This document shows positions 16,531 to 24,039 of a stretch of 43,763 nucleotides of DNA, in pieces. Under the pieces are notes generated by a model. It made no database searches. It saw only the letters and a list, made by a program, of their open reading frames with translations, and had not been told where the DNA came from. Origin of the DNA: an uncultured Burkholderiales bacterium (lineage in GTDB: Bacteria; Pseudomonadota; Gammaproteobacteria; Burkholderiales; Burkholderiaceae_D); contig CALMOR010000193.1 in assembly GCA_937872165.1 (NCBI GenBank), forward strand, positions 595-44,357, in the 5' to 3' direction. Position numbers and translations under genes: made by a program. Positions within the stretch are counted from its first letter, which is position 1, and the number at the start of each line of letters is the position of its first letter.

Positions 16531-17446
16531 AAGCCCTCTCGATCATCCTCGCGCCGAGCTTGCGCGCGTCGATCTGCTGTCGATGCACTTGCCGAAGTCC
16601 GGCGGTGTCCGTCCAAGACAGCGCTCCGCTCGTCAGGCTTTCCAAGGCGAGCAGCCGCTCCGCTATCGACTCCTCGTCAAGCTTGAAGACGCGTCCCGGA
16701 GATCCTTCGGCATAGGCTAAATTTTCGAACGCGAGCGAGCTGAGGCCGGCCGCTGATCGGTCCCAATAATCGAGGAGCGCGTATGCGAACAGTCCATCAT
16801 GCAGCGTGGGCTTCGGTCCGCGCCGAAAAGCAAATTGTCCCTTGTGCTCCTCGTAGAGCAGGCCAAGCTCGCCGAGCAAGGGCTCGGCGTAATCCTCCGG
16901 CGAGCCTCCGGCCGCGCGCGGCGCGTAGCTGCGAAGGCAGGTCTCCAAATCGCGCGACAGGGTGGAGGCGGACAGCTTGCGCTTCGCGTCGAGCGAGCTT
17001 GCGAAGGCGGCTAGCGCAGGTTCCAACTCATCTCGGGAGAACGTGGACGCCGTCACATGGTTGAACAGCCAATACCACGTGGTCGCCCGATTGCCCTTGC
17101 CGGCAAGCTGCCAGTGCGCGTGCCAAGCGGTAGAAGGGTTCTCTGAATACGGATCGAGACCGCCGTCGCGCAGAACTTTTTGCGCGGTGTCGGTGACCGC
17201 GTAAGCGTCTTCCGACTCTTCGCGCAGCACATCGCATGCGAGCGCCCAATGGCGTATCGACGCCACCATATTCTTGCCCACGCCGAACTTCGCGATGGCA
17301 TCTTCACTGGAAAACGTAGCCTTCGACACCTTGCCAGCGTCCGAGCTATCGAACGCCTTCTTCAACCACATCTGCCGAAGCGGAAATGTCTCGTGCCCGG
17401 AAAAATGAGCCGGGAGTCCGGTCGGAGGCGCCGCGGTCGAAGTCAT
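16523..17446 (-). CDS. sspB: SspB: DUF4007 DNA-nicking protein of the phosphorothioation complex
   Basis: A 307-residue DUF4007 protein. The N terminus carries the family signature FSGHETFPLRQMWLKKAFD (from residue 15) and FGVGKNMVASIRHWA (from residue 54). SspB in characterised systems nicks DNA at the target site so that one strand can receive sulfur; this is what makes Ssp marks single-stranded, unlike Dnd. It is the first gene of the minus-strand operon. The ATG at 17446 opens with a short flexible MTSTAAPPTGLPAH tail. Just upstream is an 11-base inverted repeat (17466-17490), a likely operator. A cysteine desulfurase gene (sspA), expected ahead of sspB in full operons, is not found here. 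Confidence 0.9.
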   Translation of the reverse strand: MTSTAAPPTGLPAHFSGHETFPLRQMWLKKAFDSSDAGKVSKATFSSEDAIAKFGVGKNMVASIRHWALACDVLREESEDAYAVTDTAQKVLRDGGLDPYSENPSTAWHAHWQLAGKGNRATTWYWLFNHVTASTFSRDELEPALAAFASSLDAKRKLSASTLSRDLETCLRSYAPRAAGGSPEDYAEPLLGELGLLYEEHKGQFAFRRGPKPTLHDGLFAYALLDYWDRSAAGLSSLAFENLAYAEGSPGRVFKLDEESIAERLLALESLTSGALSWTDTAGLRQVHRQQIDARKLGARMIERAYG

Positions 17447-17465
17447 AAATGGGTTGGCTTGCGTT

Positions 17466-17490
17466 CGAACTGGTGACTTTCACCAGTTCG
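17466..17490 (-). promoter_or_regulatory. Perfect 11-base inverted repeat just upstream of sspB
   Basis: Arms at 17466-17476 (CGAACTGGTGA) and 17480-17490 (TCACCAGTTCG) are exact complements with a 3-base spacer. The repeat lies 19 to 44 bases ahead of the sspB start, where a repressor could block transcription or a hairpin could form in the leader. No T-run follows, so it is not a terminator. The half-site GGTGA also appears in the palindrome at 17690-17707. It is a candidate operator of the modification operon. Confidence 0.5.
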
Positions 17491-17553
17491 GCCGCAAGGT
17501 TACTCGATTGCGAGCCGGCGAGCATCATTCTGTCGCGCGCCGCATTGATGTGT

Positions 17554-17571
17554 TGTGCAAACGTCTGCACA
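17554..17571 (-). promoter_or_regulatory. Near-perfect 18-base palindrome upstream of sspB
   Basis: TGTGCA (17554-17559) and TGCACA (17566-17571) flank a centre that is itself nearly symmetric, with 16 of 18 positions palindromic. It lies about 110 bases ahead of sspB. It may be a second regulator-binding site for the modification operon. No regulator is identified. Confidence 0.35.
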
Positions 17572-17689
17572 CCGAGTTGAGAGCCGCGTCCGACGTGCAT
17601 ACGCCTGCAATTTCCATGAGCGCAGACTCGCCGCGGCGAATTGAACGCTAGTGCGGACCGCAGCCAGCGATCCCGCAGGTCGCGAATAT

Positions 17690-17707
17690 GGTGAACGGTT
17701 GTTCACC
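17690..17707. repeat. 7-base inverted repeat with 4-base spacer
   Basis: GGTGAAC (17690-17696) and GTTCACC (17701-17707) are perfect complements separated by GGTT. The flank on the right is AT-rich (TATAAG at 17708-17713), as in a promoter region. It shares the GGTGA/TCACC core with the repeat at 17466-17490, so one protein might bind both. Function unknown. Confidence 0.35.
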
Positions 17708-18049
17708 TATAAGTCAATTTTCCTCGGAACGAGACGCGTGGAGCGGCGACAGCGCGCCAGTCCCGCTCGCCACCGGCCCCGTGGACGTGGCGAACAGAAG
17801 CTCGATGTGCTCAATGACGGCGCGCTCTCCGTTAGGCTGAGCGGCGTCGAACTATCGTTGACGGCCTGCGTGGCAGCGCCGGGCCGCCGTGCCTGAAGCG
17901 CCGGCGCGCGTCTCTTTTAACCATTGTTGCCCGACACGAAGCACATCTGCGGGTGCCGCGATCGGCACGGATGGCGGCTCGAAGCCCTAACAAGGTACCG
18001 GCCGCGTGCAAGGGCAGCCTCCTTGCGGCTAACGTGTCTCAGTCGCCCG

Positions 18050-18711
18050 CTAGTCGAGGATGCGGCTTTCCCGCTTCGTCGCCGCATGGACTTGGTTGCC
18101 CTCTCCGGTCCTGCCAAGCCATACGATCAGCACAACAAAGGCCACCGACAGGATCGCGAAGATCGCGTATTTATTCGAGATGGTCGTATCCGGCGACAGG
18201 CTTCTTAGCCAACCGATCGGCCATGCCGCGTGGAGCGCGAGCAACACCCATACCGCCAGGATGAACACGTTGACGAGCTGATTGATCCGGGAGACCGACA
18301 TCTTGGCCGGCCCCGTCAAAACTCTCTTGATGAGATTCTCGCCTTGGGGACGCAGCACCGTCTTGTAGAGGGGCCGGTCACTTTGTCCTCCAACATATCG
18401 ACGTGCGCCTCCCAGTTCGCCTGCCATTGCTTGCTGCCCTTGTCCACCATGAACCAAGCGAATGTGAGCACGCATCCGATGCACGCGAGGATGAACGCTA
18501 GGAAGTCGCGCTCAACGATGGCCGTGCCGGAAGAGAGGATGGCGAAATAGCCTGCGAAGGTTGCGGTGATCAGGCCCCAAAAATACGTCGCTCTCTTCCA
18601 ATAAAGCTCGATTTCAAATTGTCGGTTGTCGCGAGCGTGGTCCAAGGCCGCGACATACTTGGGCACGTCGTTTTGACCCGTCGCGGAAAAATCCTGTTCG
18701 GGCTCCGCCAT
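18050..18711 (-). pseudogene. RipA-family-like membrane protein gene with a one-base frameshift
   Basis: Read from ATG 18711 the protein begins MAEPEQDFSATGQNDV and continues with ALDHARDNRQFEIELYWKRA, two membrane segments (FWGLITATFAGYFAIL and FILACIGCVLTFAWFMV), and a WEAHVDMLEDKVTGP motif. The frame then goes wrong at a run of four G at 18370-18373 on the plus strand. The sense continues in another frame with LYKTVLRPQGENLIKRVL, two more membrane helices and a stop at 18050. One extra base in the run would restore a protein of about 220 residues, the size of RipA-type octameric membrane proteins. This is either a real loss-of-function or a homopolymer sequencing error. Its start codon abuts the broken integrase, with which it reads in frame by chance. 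Confidence 0.6.
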
Positions 18712-19518
18712 GCCCGCCTTGTAGGCCTCGGCCTCGAAGATCGCCTTGATATCGCTGTCGGTGAAGGGCTTGTAAGACTCGGCCTTCGCCAGCCGCTCGG
18801 ACTTGGTCTGCATGAACAGGCCCGAGACGGGGCTAACCGGCGAGGCGTTGTAGAGGCCGTGGGCCAGCGCGTATTTGAAAAGGTCCGAAATCGACAGCAG
18901 CTTGTTGTCGATCGTCTTGGCCTTCTGCCCCGCCGCCAGGCACGCCGACTTGTAGCCGACCATGACGGCCTTGGTGATCGAGTCGATCTCCACGTCCTTC
19001 GCGATGCGACGCTGGAAATCCTTGTAGTGCAGCTCCTTCATGTAGACGGTGCGCGCGCCGTTCTTCTGCCTGCGCTCGGCGAGCCACTTCTCCGCGACCG
19101 ACGAGAGCATCTCGGATTTGAGCGTGGCCGAAGGCGGCGCCTCGGCTGCCGCGCGCCGCGGCGGGTCCTTCGGCAGGCCCCATGGGCCGATCTTCTCGAT
19201 CGCCTCCAATAGCCGACGATGGTCTGCTTCTCCGTCGGCTTTTAGGATGCCGCGCGAGAGGTCGATCTCATAGCGCCTGATCGCGCCGAGGTCGAGGTTC
19301 AAGTCTTCGAGCTTAGGGTTCTTCGAGCCCATCGGCCACGCGCCTCGCGATGCGCGGGCTGATGCCACCGCGTCGTTGATCTTGGCGGCAATCATATGAG
19401 CCGCGAGCGGATCCTTGGTGCCCAAGCTGACGCGTTGGTCGCGCTCGCCTGAGCGAAGCCGATAGCACCAAACGCCGCAGCGATTGCGGTATAGCCGAGC
19501 TACTTTGAGGTAGGGCAT
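18712..19518 (-). pseudogene. Tyrosine integrase, catalytic domain missing
   Basis: From ATG 19518 (MPYLKVARLYRNRCGVWCYRL) the frame encodes an N-terminal arm and a SAM-like core-binding domain (LSSVAEKWLAERR, then ...LFKYALAHGLYNASPVSPVSG). The catalytic domain starts with YKPFTDSDIKAIFEAEAYKA and is cut there by the start of the RipA-like gene. The catalytic arginine, H-x-R and tyrosine are therefore absent: about 269 residues remain of an expected 400 or so. The gene sits 76 bases from the 3' end of tRNA-fMet and points away from it, the classic place for a tRNA-targeting island integrase. With it broken, the island should not be able to excise by itself. Confidence 0.75.
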
Positions 19519-19552
19519 GGGTGGCGCACCAGGTGGCGCACCGCCGGAAATG

Positions 19553-19588
19553 AAAAACGCCGCAAATCGTTGAACTTGCGGCGTTTTT
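19553..19588 (-). terminator. Strong intrinsic terminator between tRNA-fMet and the integrase
   Basis: Two perfect 13-base arms (AAAAACGCCGCAA at 19553-19565 and TTGCGGCGTTTTT at 19576-19588) flank a 10-base loop. The stem ends in A/T runs on both sides, so it can terminate in both directions. It lies 8 bases after the tRNA 3' end on the minus strand and most likely ends the tRNA transcript while insulating the island. Confidence 0.85.
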
Positions 19589-19596
19589 ACGAAGGG

Positions 19597-19670
19597 TTGC
19601 GGGGACAGGATTTGAACCTGTGACCTTCGGGTTATGAGCCCGACGAGCTGCCAGACTGCTCCACCCCGCG
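19597..19670 (-). tRNA. tRNA-fMet (initiator, anticodon CAT)
   Basis: The minus strand folds as a full tRNA: acceptor CGCGGGG pairing with CCCCGCA, D stem GAGC/GCTC, anticodon stem TCGGG/CCCGA around CTCATAA, and T stem ACAGG/CCTGT. The unpaired C1 and A72 and the three G:C pairs below the anticodon loop mark it as the initiator type. After A73 the DNA reads CCC instead of the usual encoded CCA, a difference placed exactly where the island joins. Length is 74 bases without the tail. A promoter lies at 19676-19704. Confidence 0.95.
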
Positions 19671-19675
19671 GCCGG

Positions 19676-19704
19676 ATTGTATGCGATGTCGGGGGCTTCG
19701 CCAA
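19676..19704 (-). promoter_or_regulatory. Promoter of tRNA-fMet
   Basis: On the minus strand TTGGCG (19699-19704) and TACAAT (19676-19681) are spaced by exactly 17 bases, and the -10 box ends 5 bases before the tRNA. Both boxes lie on the chromosomal side of the island junction, so integration did not separate the tRNA from its promoter. Confidence 0.65.
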
Positions 19705-19753
19705 ATCGGCTGTCGCCGCAGGTCCCTTCGAAGCCTTGCGGTATATTCGCCCG

Positions 19754-20338
19754 ATGAATCCGGCGCTGAATTTCTGTTCGGTCTGTGCGCATGCGATCGC
19801 GTTGCGCGTCCCGCCCGGGGACAACCGGCCCCGCGCCTGCTGCGACCATTGCGGCGCCATCCACTACATCAATCCGAAGCTCGTCGTCGGCACGGTGACG
19901 ACCTGGAACGATCAGGTGCTGCTGTGCCGCCGTGCGATCGAGCCGCGGCGCAACTACTGGACCCTGCCTGCGGGCTTCCTAGAGGCCGGTGAGGGCACCG
20001 GCGCCGGTGCCCTCCGCGAGACCGACGAGGAAGCCGGTGCCCGCATCGCGCTCGGTCCGCTCTTCACGATGTTCGACGTGCTGCACGTCGATCAGGTCCA
20101 TCTGTTCTATCGCGCGCAACTGCTCGACCTCGCGTTCGCGCCCGGCGAGGAGAGCCTCGAGGTGCGTCTCTTCGACGAGGCCGACGTACCGTGGGACGAG
20201 CTCGCGTTCCGCACCGTGTCGCTGACGCTGCGCCACTTCTTCGAGGACCGCTCGCGCGGTACGTTCGAACTGCACTCCGGCGTGATCGAATGGTCGTCGC
20301 GCACCGCGGCCATCGCGGCCGCCGTCACGGCCCTTTGA
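19754..20338 (+). CDS. NUDIX hydrolase with N-terminal zinc ribbon
   Basis: A 194-residue protein. Cysteines C8, C11, C30 and C33 form a small zinc ribbon at the N terminus. The NUDIX box follows: GFLEAGEG...ALRETDEEAGA, with the conserved G, E, RE and EE-x-G residues. Such enzymes hydrolyse nucleoside diphosphates linked to another group; the substrate cannot be read from sequence. ATG 19754 was chosen because it puts the ribbon right at the start, while a longer frame from 19634 would run through the tRNA. A TATATT at 19742-19747, six bases before the ATG, would fit a -10 box of a leaderless transcript, but no -35 is clear. The stop overlaps the TTG start of aat. Confidence 0.85.
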   Translation: MNPALNFCSVCAHAIALRVPPGDNRPRACCDHCGAIHYINPKLVVGTVTTWNDQVLLCRRAIEPRRNYWTLPAGFLEAGEGTGAGALRETDEEAGARIALGPLFTMFDVLHVDQVHLFYRAQLLDLAFAPGEESLEVRLFDEADVPWDELAFRTVSLTLRHFFEDRSRGTFELHSGVIEWSSRTAAIAAAVTAL

Positions 20339-21087
20339 TCCGCCGGCTCGTCGACGGCGCGGCCTTCCCGCCCATCTCGGCCGCACTGCGCGATCCTCCG
20401 GGACTTCTCGCCGTCGGCGGCGACCTGACGTCGGATCGGCTGGTCGACGCCTACCGCCACGGCATCTTCCCGTGGTTCAACGAAGGTGATCCGGTGCTCT
20501 GGTGGAGCACCGACCCGCGCATGGTCCTCTTCGTCGACGAGTTCCGCGTCTCGCATTCGTTGCGAAAGAAGCTCGCGCGATCGGTCGCCGACGACGGCCT
20601 CGTCATCCGCTGCGACCATGCCTTCGAACGCGTCATCGCCGCCTGCGCCGCGCCGCGCGATCCGGGCGGCGGCACGTGGATCGTCGACGAGATGATCGAC
20701 GCCTATCTCGAACTCCATCGCGTCGGCATCGCACATTCGGTCGAGACCTGGATCGACGGGGAACTCGCCGGTGGTCTCTACGGGATCGCCATCGGCCGCA
20801 TGTTCTACGGCGAGTCCATGTTCACGCGGGTCACCGACGCGTCGAAGATCGCCCTCGCCCATCTCGTCGCGTTCTCGCGGGATCACGAAATGCCGATGCT
20901 AGACTGCCAGCAGCAGACCCGGCACCTCGCTTCGATGGGCGCCCGCGCGATCCCGCGCGACGACTTCGCCGCACGGATCGCCGGTCTGGTCGACCAACCC
21001 TCGATCGACACATGGCCCGAACGGCTGGTCTGGCAACCGTCCTTCCGTTCGACCGCACCGCTCGACCACGACGGCAACGCTGCATGA
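20335..21087 (+). CDS. aat: Leucyl/phenylalanyl-tRNA-protein transferase
   Basis: Aat adds leucine or phenylalanine from charged tRNA to proteins with an N-terminal arginine or lysine, marking them for ClpS/ClpAP (N-degron pathway). The family features are clear: FPPISAAL...[17 protein letters not shown], the [10 protein letters not shown] segment, [18 protein letters not shown], and [22 protein letters not shown] at the end. The length, 250 residues, is normal. The start is TTG 20335: no ATG is available before the conserved block, and the TTGA overlap with the NUDIX stop indicates coupling. It precedes bpt, the enzyme for the other class of destabilised N termini, a common pairing. Confidence 0.95.
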   Translation: MIRRLVDGAAFPPISAALRDPPGLLAVGGDLTSDRLVDAYRHGIFPWFNEGDPVLWWSTDPRMVLFVDEFRVSHSLRKKLARSVADDGLVIRCDHAFERVIAACAAPRDPGGGTWIVDEMIDAYLELHRVGIAHSVETWIDGELAGGLYGIAIGRMFYGESMFTRVTDASKIALAHLVAFSRDHEMPMLDCQQQTRHLASMGARAIPRDDFAARIAGLVDQPSIDTWPERLVWQPSFRSTAPLDHDGNAA

Positions 21088-21827
21088 CGCAACTGAAAGA
21101 CCTGCCGTTCGCGACGCTGCAGTTCTACGCGACGGCCACCTATCCGTGCAGCTACCTGCCGCTGCGGCAGGCGCGCTCCCAGGTTGCGACGCCGGGCCAT
21201 CTGATCAACGCCGACGTCTACGGCGAGCTCGTTCGTTCGGGGTTCCGGCGCTCGGGCCTGTTCACGTACCGGCCGCATTGCGACGGCTGCCGCGCCTGCA
21301 TCCCGGTGCGCGTCTGCGTCGAGCGCTTCGTGCCCAATCGCAGCCAGCGTCGGGCCACCCGCAAGCACGCGGACCTCTCGGCCCGCATCTGCGCGCTCGC
21401 CTTCGACCCCGAGCACTACGCGCTCTATCGCGACTACCAGACGACGCGGCACGCGGGCGGCGGCATGGACCACGACAGCCGCGACCAGTACAGCCAGTTC
21501 CTCCTGCAGAGCAAGGTCAACACGCGCCTCGTCGAGTTCCGCGATCCGGAAGGCGTGCTGCGCATGGTCAGCATCATCGACGTGCTCGACGACGGCCTGT
21601 CGTCGGTCTACACGTTCTACGACACCGGCGTCGACCACGCGAGCTTCGGGACCTTCAACGTGCTCTGGCAGATCGCCCAGGCGCGTGCGCTCGACCTGCC
21701 GTACATCTACCTCGGCTACTGGATCAGCGGCAGCGCGAGCATGGCGTACAAGGCCAACTTCAAGCCGATCGAGGCCCTGCGTGCCGGCCGCTGGCATCAC
21801 CTGTCCGATCTCGAAGCCGGTCGCTGA
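21084..21827 (+). CDS. bpt: Aspartate/glutamate leucyltransferase
   Basis: A 247-residue protein of the bacterial ATE-like family. Bpt transfers leucine from tRNA to proteins with N-terminal Asp or Glu, complementing Aat in the N-degron pathway. Family motifs seen are CSYLP near the start, [19 protein letters not shown] (with the CxxCxxC set), FVPNRSQRR, and the C-terminal [20 protein letters not shown]. The start ATG 21084 overlaps the aat stop as ATGA. The stop is followed after 6 bases by the GTG of pyrD. Confidence 0.95.
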   Translation: MTQLKDLPFATLQFYATATYPCSYLPLRQARSQVATPGHLINADVYGELVRSGFRRSGLFTYRPHCDGCRACIPVRVCVERFVPNRSQRRATRKHADLSARICALAFDPEHYALYRDYQTTRHAGGGMDHDSRDQYSQFLLQSKVNTRLVEFRDPEGVLRMVSIIDVLDDGLSSVYTFYDTGVDHASFGTFNVLWQIAQARALDLPYIYLGYWISGSASMAYKANFKPIEALRAGRWHHLSDLEAGR

Positions 21828-21833
21828 ACGACG

Positions 21834-22877
21834 GTGGCGCTCGACCGGCTGTATCCCCTCGCCCGCGGGGCCCTGTTTGCGCTCGATGCCGAGACCGCGC
21901 ATCACGTCACGCTCGAGAACCTGCGGCGCGCGTCGGGCTTCGGCCTCGACCGCCTGCTCGCTCCGGTCGTGCCGGACGATCCGTCGGAGGTCATGGGCCT
22001 GCGCTTTCGCAACCCCGTCGGGCTCGCGGCCGGCATGGACAAGAACGGCGCGTACATCGATGCGCTCGCGACCTTCGGCTTCGGCTTCATCGAGGTCGGC
22101 ACCGTGACGCCGCGTGCGCAGCCGGGCAACGCGCGGCCGCGGATGTTCCGCATCCGCGAAGCCGACGCGCTGATCAATCGCATGGGCTTCAACAACGCCG
22201 GCCTCGAGGCGTTCCTCGCGAACGTGCGGCGCTCCCGCTTCCGGTCGCGCGGCGGCATCCTCGGGCTCAACATCGGCAAGAACGCCGACACGCCGATCGA
22301 GCGCGCCACCGACGACTATCTGGCCGGCCTCGACGGCGTCTATCCGCATGCCGACTACGTGACGATCAACGTCTCGTCGCCGAACACGACGCAGCTGCGC
22401 GAGCTCCAGGGCGCGGATCGACTCGACCCACTGATGGCCGCGCTGAAGCGGCGTCAGGCCGAGCTCGCGGACCGGCACGGTCGCTACGTGCCGCTGGCCG
22501 TCAAGATCGCACCGGACCTCGACCTCGCGCAGATCGGGATCGTGGCCGATGCGCTGCTCGCCCACGCCATCGACGGCGTCATAGCGACCAACACGACGAC
22601 GTCGCGCGACGGCGTCGCGGGCCTGCGGAACGCGGACGAGGTCGGCGGCCTCTCGGGAGCGCCGCTCGCCACCGCGTCGAACCGCGTCGTCGCCGCCCTT
22701 GGTCGACGGCTGGAAGGACGCATCCCGGTCATCGGCGTCGGCGGCATCATGCGCGGCGCGGACGCACGCGCGAAGCGCGAAGCCGGCGCCCGGCTGGTCC
22801 AGCTCTATTCCGGCCTGATCTACCGCGGCCCTTCGCTCGTCGCGGAGTGCGCGAGGGCCCTGCGAGGTTCCCCTTGA
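21834..22877 (+). CDS. pyrD: Dihydroorotate dehydrogenase (quinone), class 2
   Basis: A 347-residue membrane-associated flavoprotein that oxidises dihydroorotate to orotate in pyrimidine synthesis and passes electrons to quinone. Visible motifs are [10 protein letters not shown], the [10 protein letters not shown] strand, [22 protein letters not shown] (containing the catalytic serine of class 2 enzymes), VKIAPDL, NTTTSR and GVGGI near the phosphate site of FMN. The N-terminal helical extension ([19 protein letters not shown]) is the class 2 membrane-binding part. The start is GTG 21834. The stop overlaps the TTG of the downstream regulator, so the two are coupled. Confidence 0.96.
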   Translation: MALDRLYPLARGALFALDAETAHHVTLENLRRASGFGLDRLLAPVVPDDPSEVMGLRFRNPVGLAAGMDKNGAYIDALATFGFGFIEVGTVTPRAQPGNARPRMFRIREADALINRMGFNNAGLEAFLANVRRSRFRSRGGILGLNIGKNADTPIERATDDYLAGLDGVYPHADYVTINVSSPNTTQLRELQGADRLDPLMAALKRRQAELADRHGRYVPLAVKIAPDLDLAQIGIVADALLAHAIDGVIATNTTTSRDGVAGLRNADEVGGLSGAPLATASNRVVAALGRRLEGRIPVIGVGGIMRGADARAKREAGARLVQLYSGLIYRGPSLVAECARALRGSP

Positions 22878-23647
22878 ACATCGACGACACGCACGCGGCG
22901 AGGACACCGACCGTCCAGGTCATCGAACGCATGATGTCGCTCGTCGACGTGCTCGCGAAGGAGCGCGACCCGGTCAGCCTGAAGCAGCTCGCGACGACGA
23001 CCGGGCTGCACTCGTCGACCGCGCATCGCATCCTCAACGACATGGTCCTCGCGCGCTTCGTCGATCGCGTCGAGCCGGGTCGCTATCAGCTGGGCATGCG
23101 GCTGCTTGAGCTCGGCAACATCGTCAAGTCGCGGCTGTCGGTGCGCGACGCGGCGCTCGACCCGATGCGCGCGCTCCACAAGAGCACCGGTCAGACCGTC
23201 AACCTGTCGGTCCGTCAGGGCGACGAGATCGTCTACGTCGAGCGGGCCTACAACGAGTTCTCCGGCGTGCAGGTGGTCCGCGCCATCGGCGGCCGCGCAC
23301 CGTTGCATCTGACGTCGGTGGGCAAGCTCTTCCTGTCGGTCGACGAGCCGCGACAGGTGCGCAGCTACGCGATGCGCACGGGCCTTTCGGGCCACACGCC
23401 GAACAGCATCACCGAACTCGCACGACTCGAGCGCGAGCTCTCGCTGGTCCGCGCGCACGGCTACTCGCGCGACGACGAGGAACTCGAGACGGGCGTGCGC
23501 TGCATCGCCGCGGCGATCCGCGACGACAGCGGCAAGCTCGTCGCCGGACTGTCGCTGACAGCGCCGGCCGATCGCCTCGACGAAGCGTGGGTGCGCGACC
23601 TGCGCGCGACGGCCGCTTCGATCTCGGCGGCGATCGGCGCGCGCTGA
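22874..23647 (+). CDS. IclR-family transcriptional regulator
   Basis: A 257-residue IclR-type regulator. The N-terminal winged helix-turn-helix opens with [15 protein letters not shown] and continues [22 protein letters not shown]. The ligand-binding domain follows with [38 protein letters not shown] and LSLTAPADR. The effector is unknown. The TTG start at 22874 keeps the conserved N-terminal helix and overlaps the pyrD stop as TTGA; the next methionine would cut into the domain. It closes the tight NUDIX-aat-bpt-pyrD run, so its expression is tied to these genes. Confidence 0.88.
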   Translation: MNIDDTHAARTPTVQVIERMMSLVDVLAKERDPVSLKQLATTTGLHSSTAHRILNDMVLARFVDRVEPGRYQLGMRLLELGNIVKSRLSVRDAALDPMRALHKSTGQTVNLSVRQGDEIVYVERAYNEFSGVQVVRAIGGRAPLHLTSVGKLFLSVDEPRQVRSYAMRTGLSGHTPNSITELARLERELSLVRAHGYSRDDEELETGVRCIAAAIRDDSGKLVAGLSLTAPADRLDEAWVRDLRATAASISAAIGAR

Positions 23648-23657
23648 TCGCGCGGCC

Positions 23658-23840
23658 TCAGGCGTCGCGGCTCGCGGGGGTCCGGGGCGTCTTGCGATGG
23701 GCGGCGAGGCTCACTGTCGCGAGCGCGATGAAGACCATCGTGACGCTCGCGGACTCCGGGATCGACGACGTATAGGCCGCACTCGCGGTAGCGGCGGCCG
23801 ACAGCAGCGCGACGGCCGCGATCAGGTTACGGAAGGACAT
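23658..23840 (-). CDS. Tiny secreted protein: signal peptide plus PEP-CTERM-like tail
   Basis: A 60-residue frame from ATG 23840. Residues 1-22 form a signal peptide (MSFRNLIAAVALLSAAATAS). Residues 27-50 look like an exosortase sorting signal: SIPES in place of the usual VPEP, a hydrophobic stretch (VTMVFIALATVSLAA), then basic residues HRK. There is almost nothing between, so the mature chain would be a handful of residues. It may be a remnant of a larger exported protein or a true micro-protein. No clear Shine-Dalgarno was found. The hydrophobic pattern and basic tail support it as real. Confidence 0.5.
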   Translation of the reverse strand: MSFRNLIAAVALLSAAATASAAYTSSIPESASVTMVFIALATVSLAAHRKTPRTPASRDA

Positions 23841-24039
23841 GGGACGCTCGATGGAGAAGGTTCGACTCCTTCCTTCATCGCAATAGGCGTGCCGCCTCCG
23901 GCCGCCCGGTAACCCTCCGATAACCGCCGTCGATGCCGAGCCGCGCTGCCGAATTCCGACCGGGGCGACGCGATCGGGTCCGCAAGTGCCGAAGCGCGCC
24001 GACCGACGCGGCTTCGAAGCGCACCGGCGACGACGAGGA

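Larger units (their letters stand above)
17447..18049. other. About 600 bases between sspB and the RipA-like pseudogene
   Basis: No convincing gene. The three palindromes listed separately fall here. A minus-strand frame starts at ATG 17600 and reads a protein-like stretch (VQTFAQHINAARDRMMLAGS and onward) until it runs into sspB in another frame; it may be a truncated 5' gene piece. A plus-strand frame at 17651-17896 has the composition of a shadow. The region probably contains the promoter of sspBCD, but I could not fix -35 and -10 boxes. Confidence 0.3.

Noticed and set aside
17346-17600. Full 84-residue minus-strand gene overlapping the sspB start
   Set aside because: Only the first ~50 residues look like protein; the rest is an out-of-frame shadow of sspB. 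It is kept only as a possible truncated piece.
18316-19860. One 514-residue integrase-membrane fusion protein
   Set aside because: The long frame joins a truncated integrase, a RipA-like start and tRNA sequence by chance. The RipA-like start codon and the frame change at 18370-18373 show two separate broken genes.
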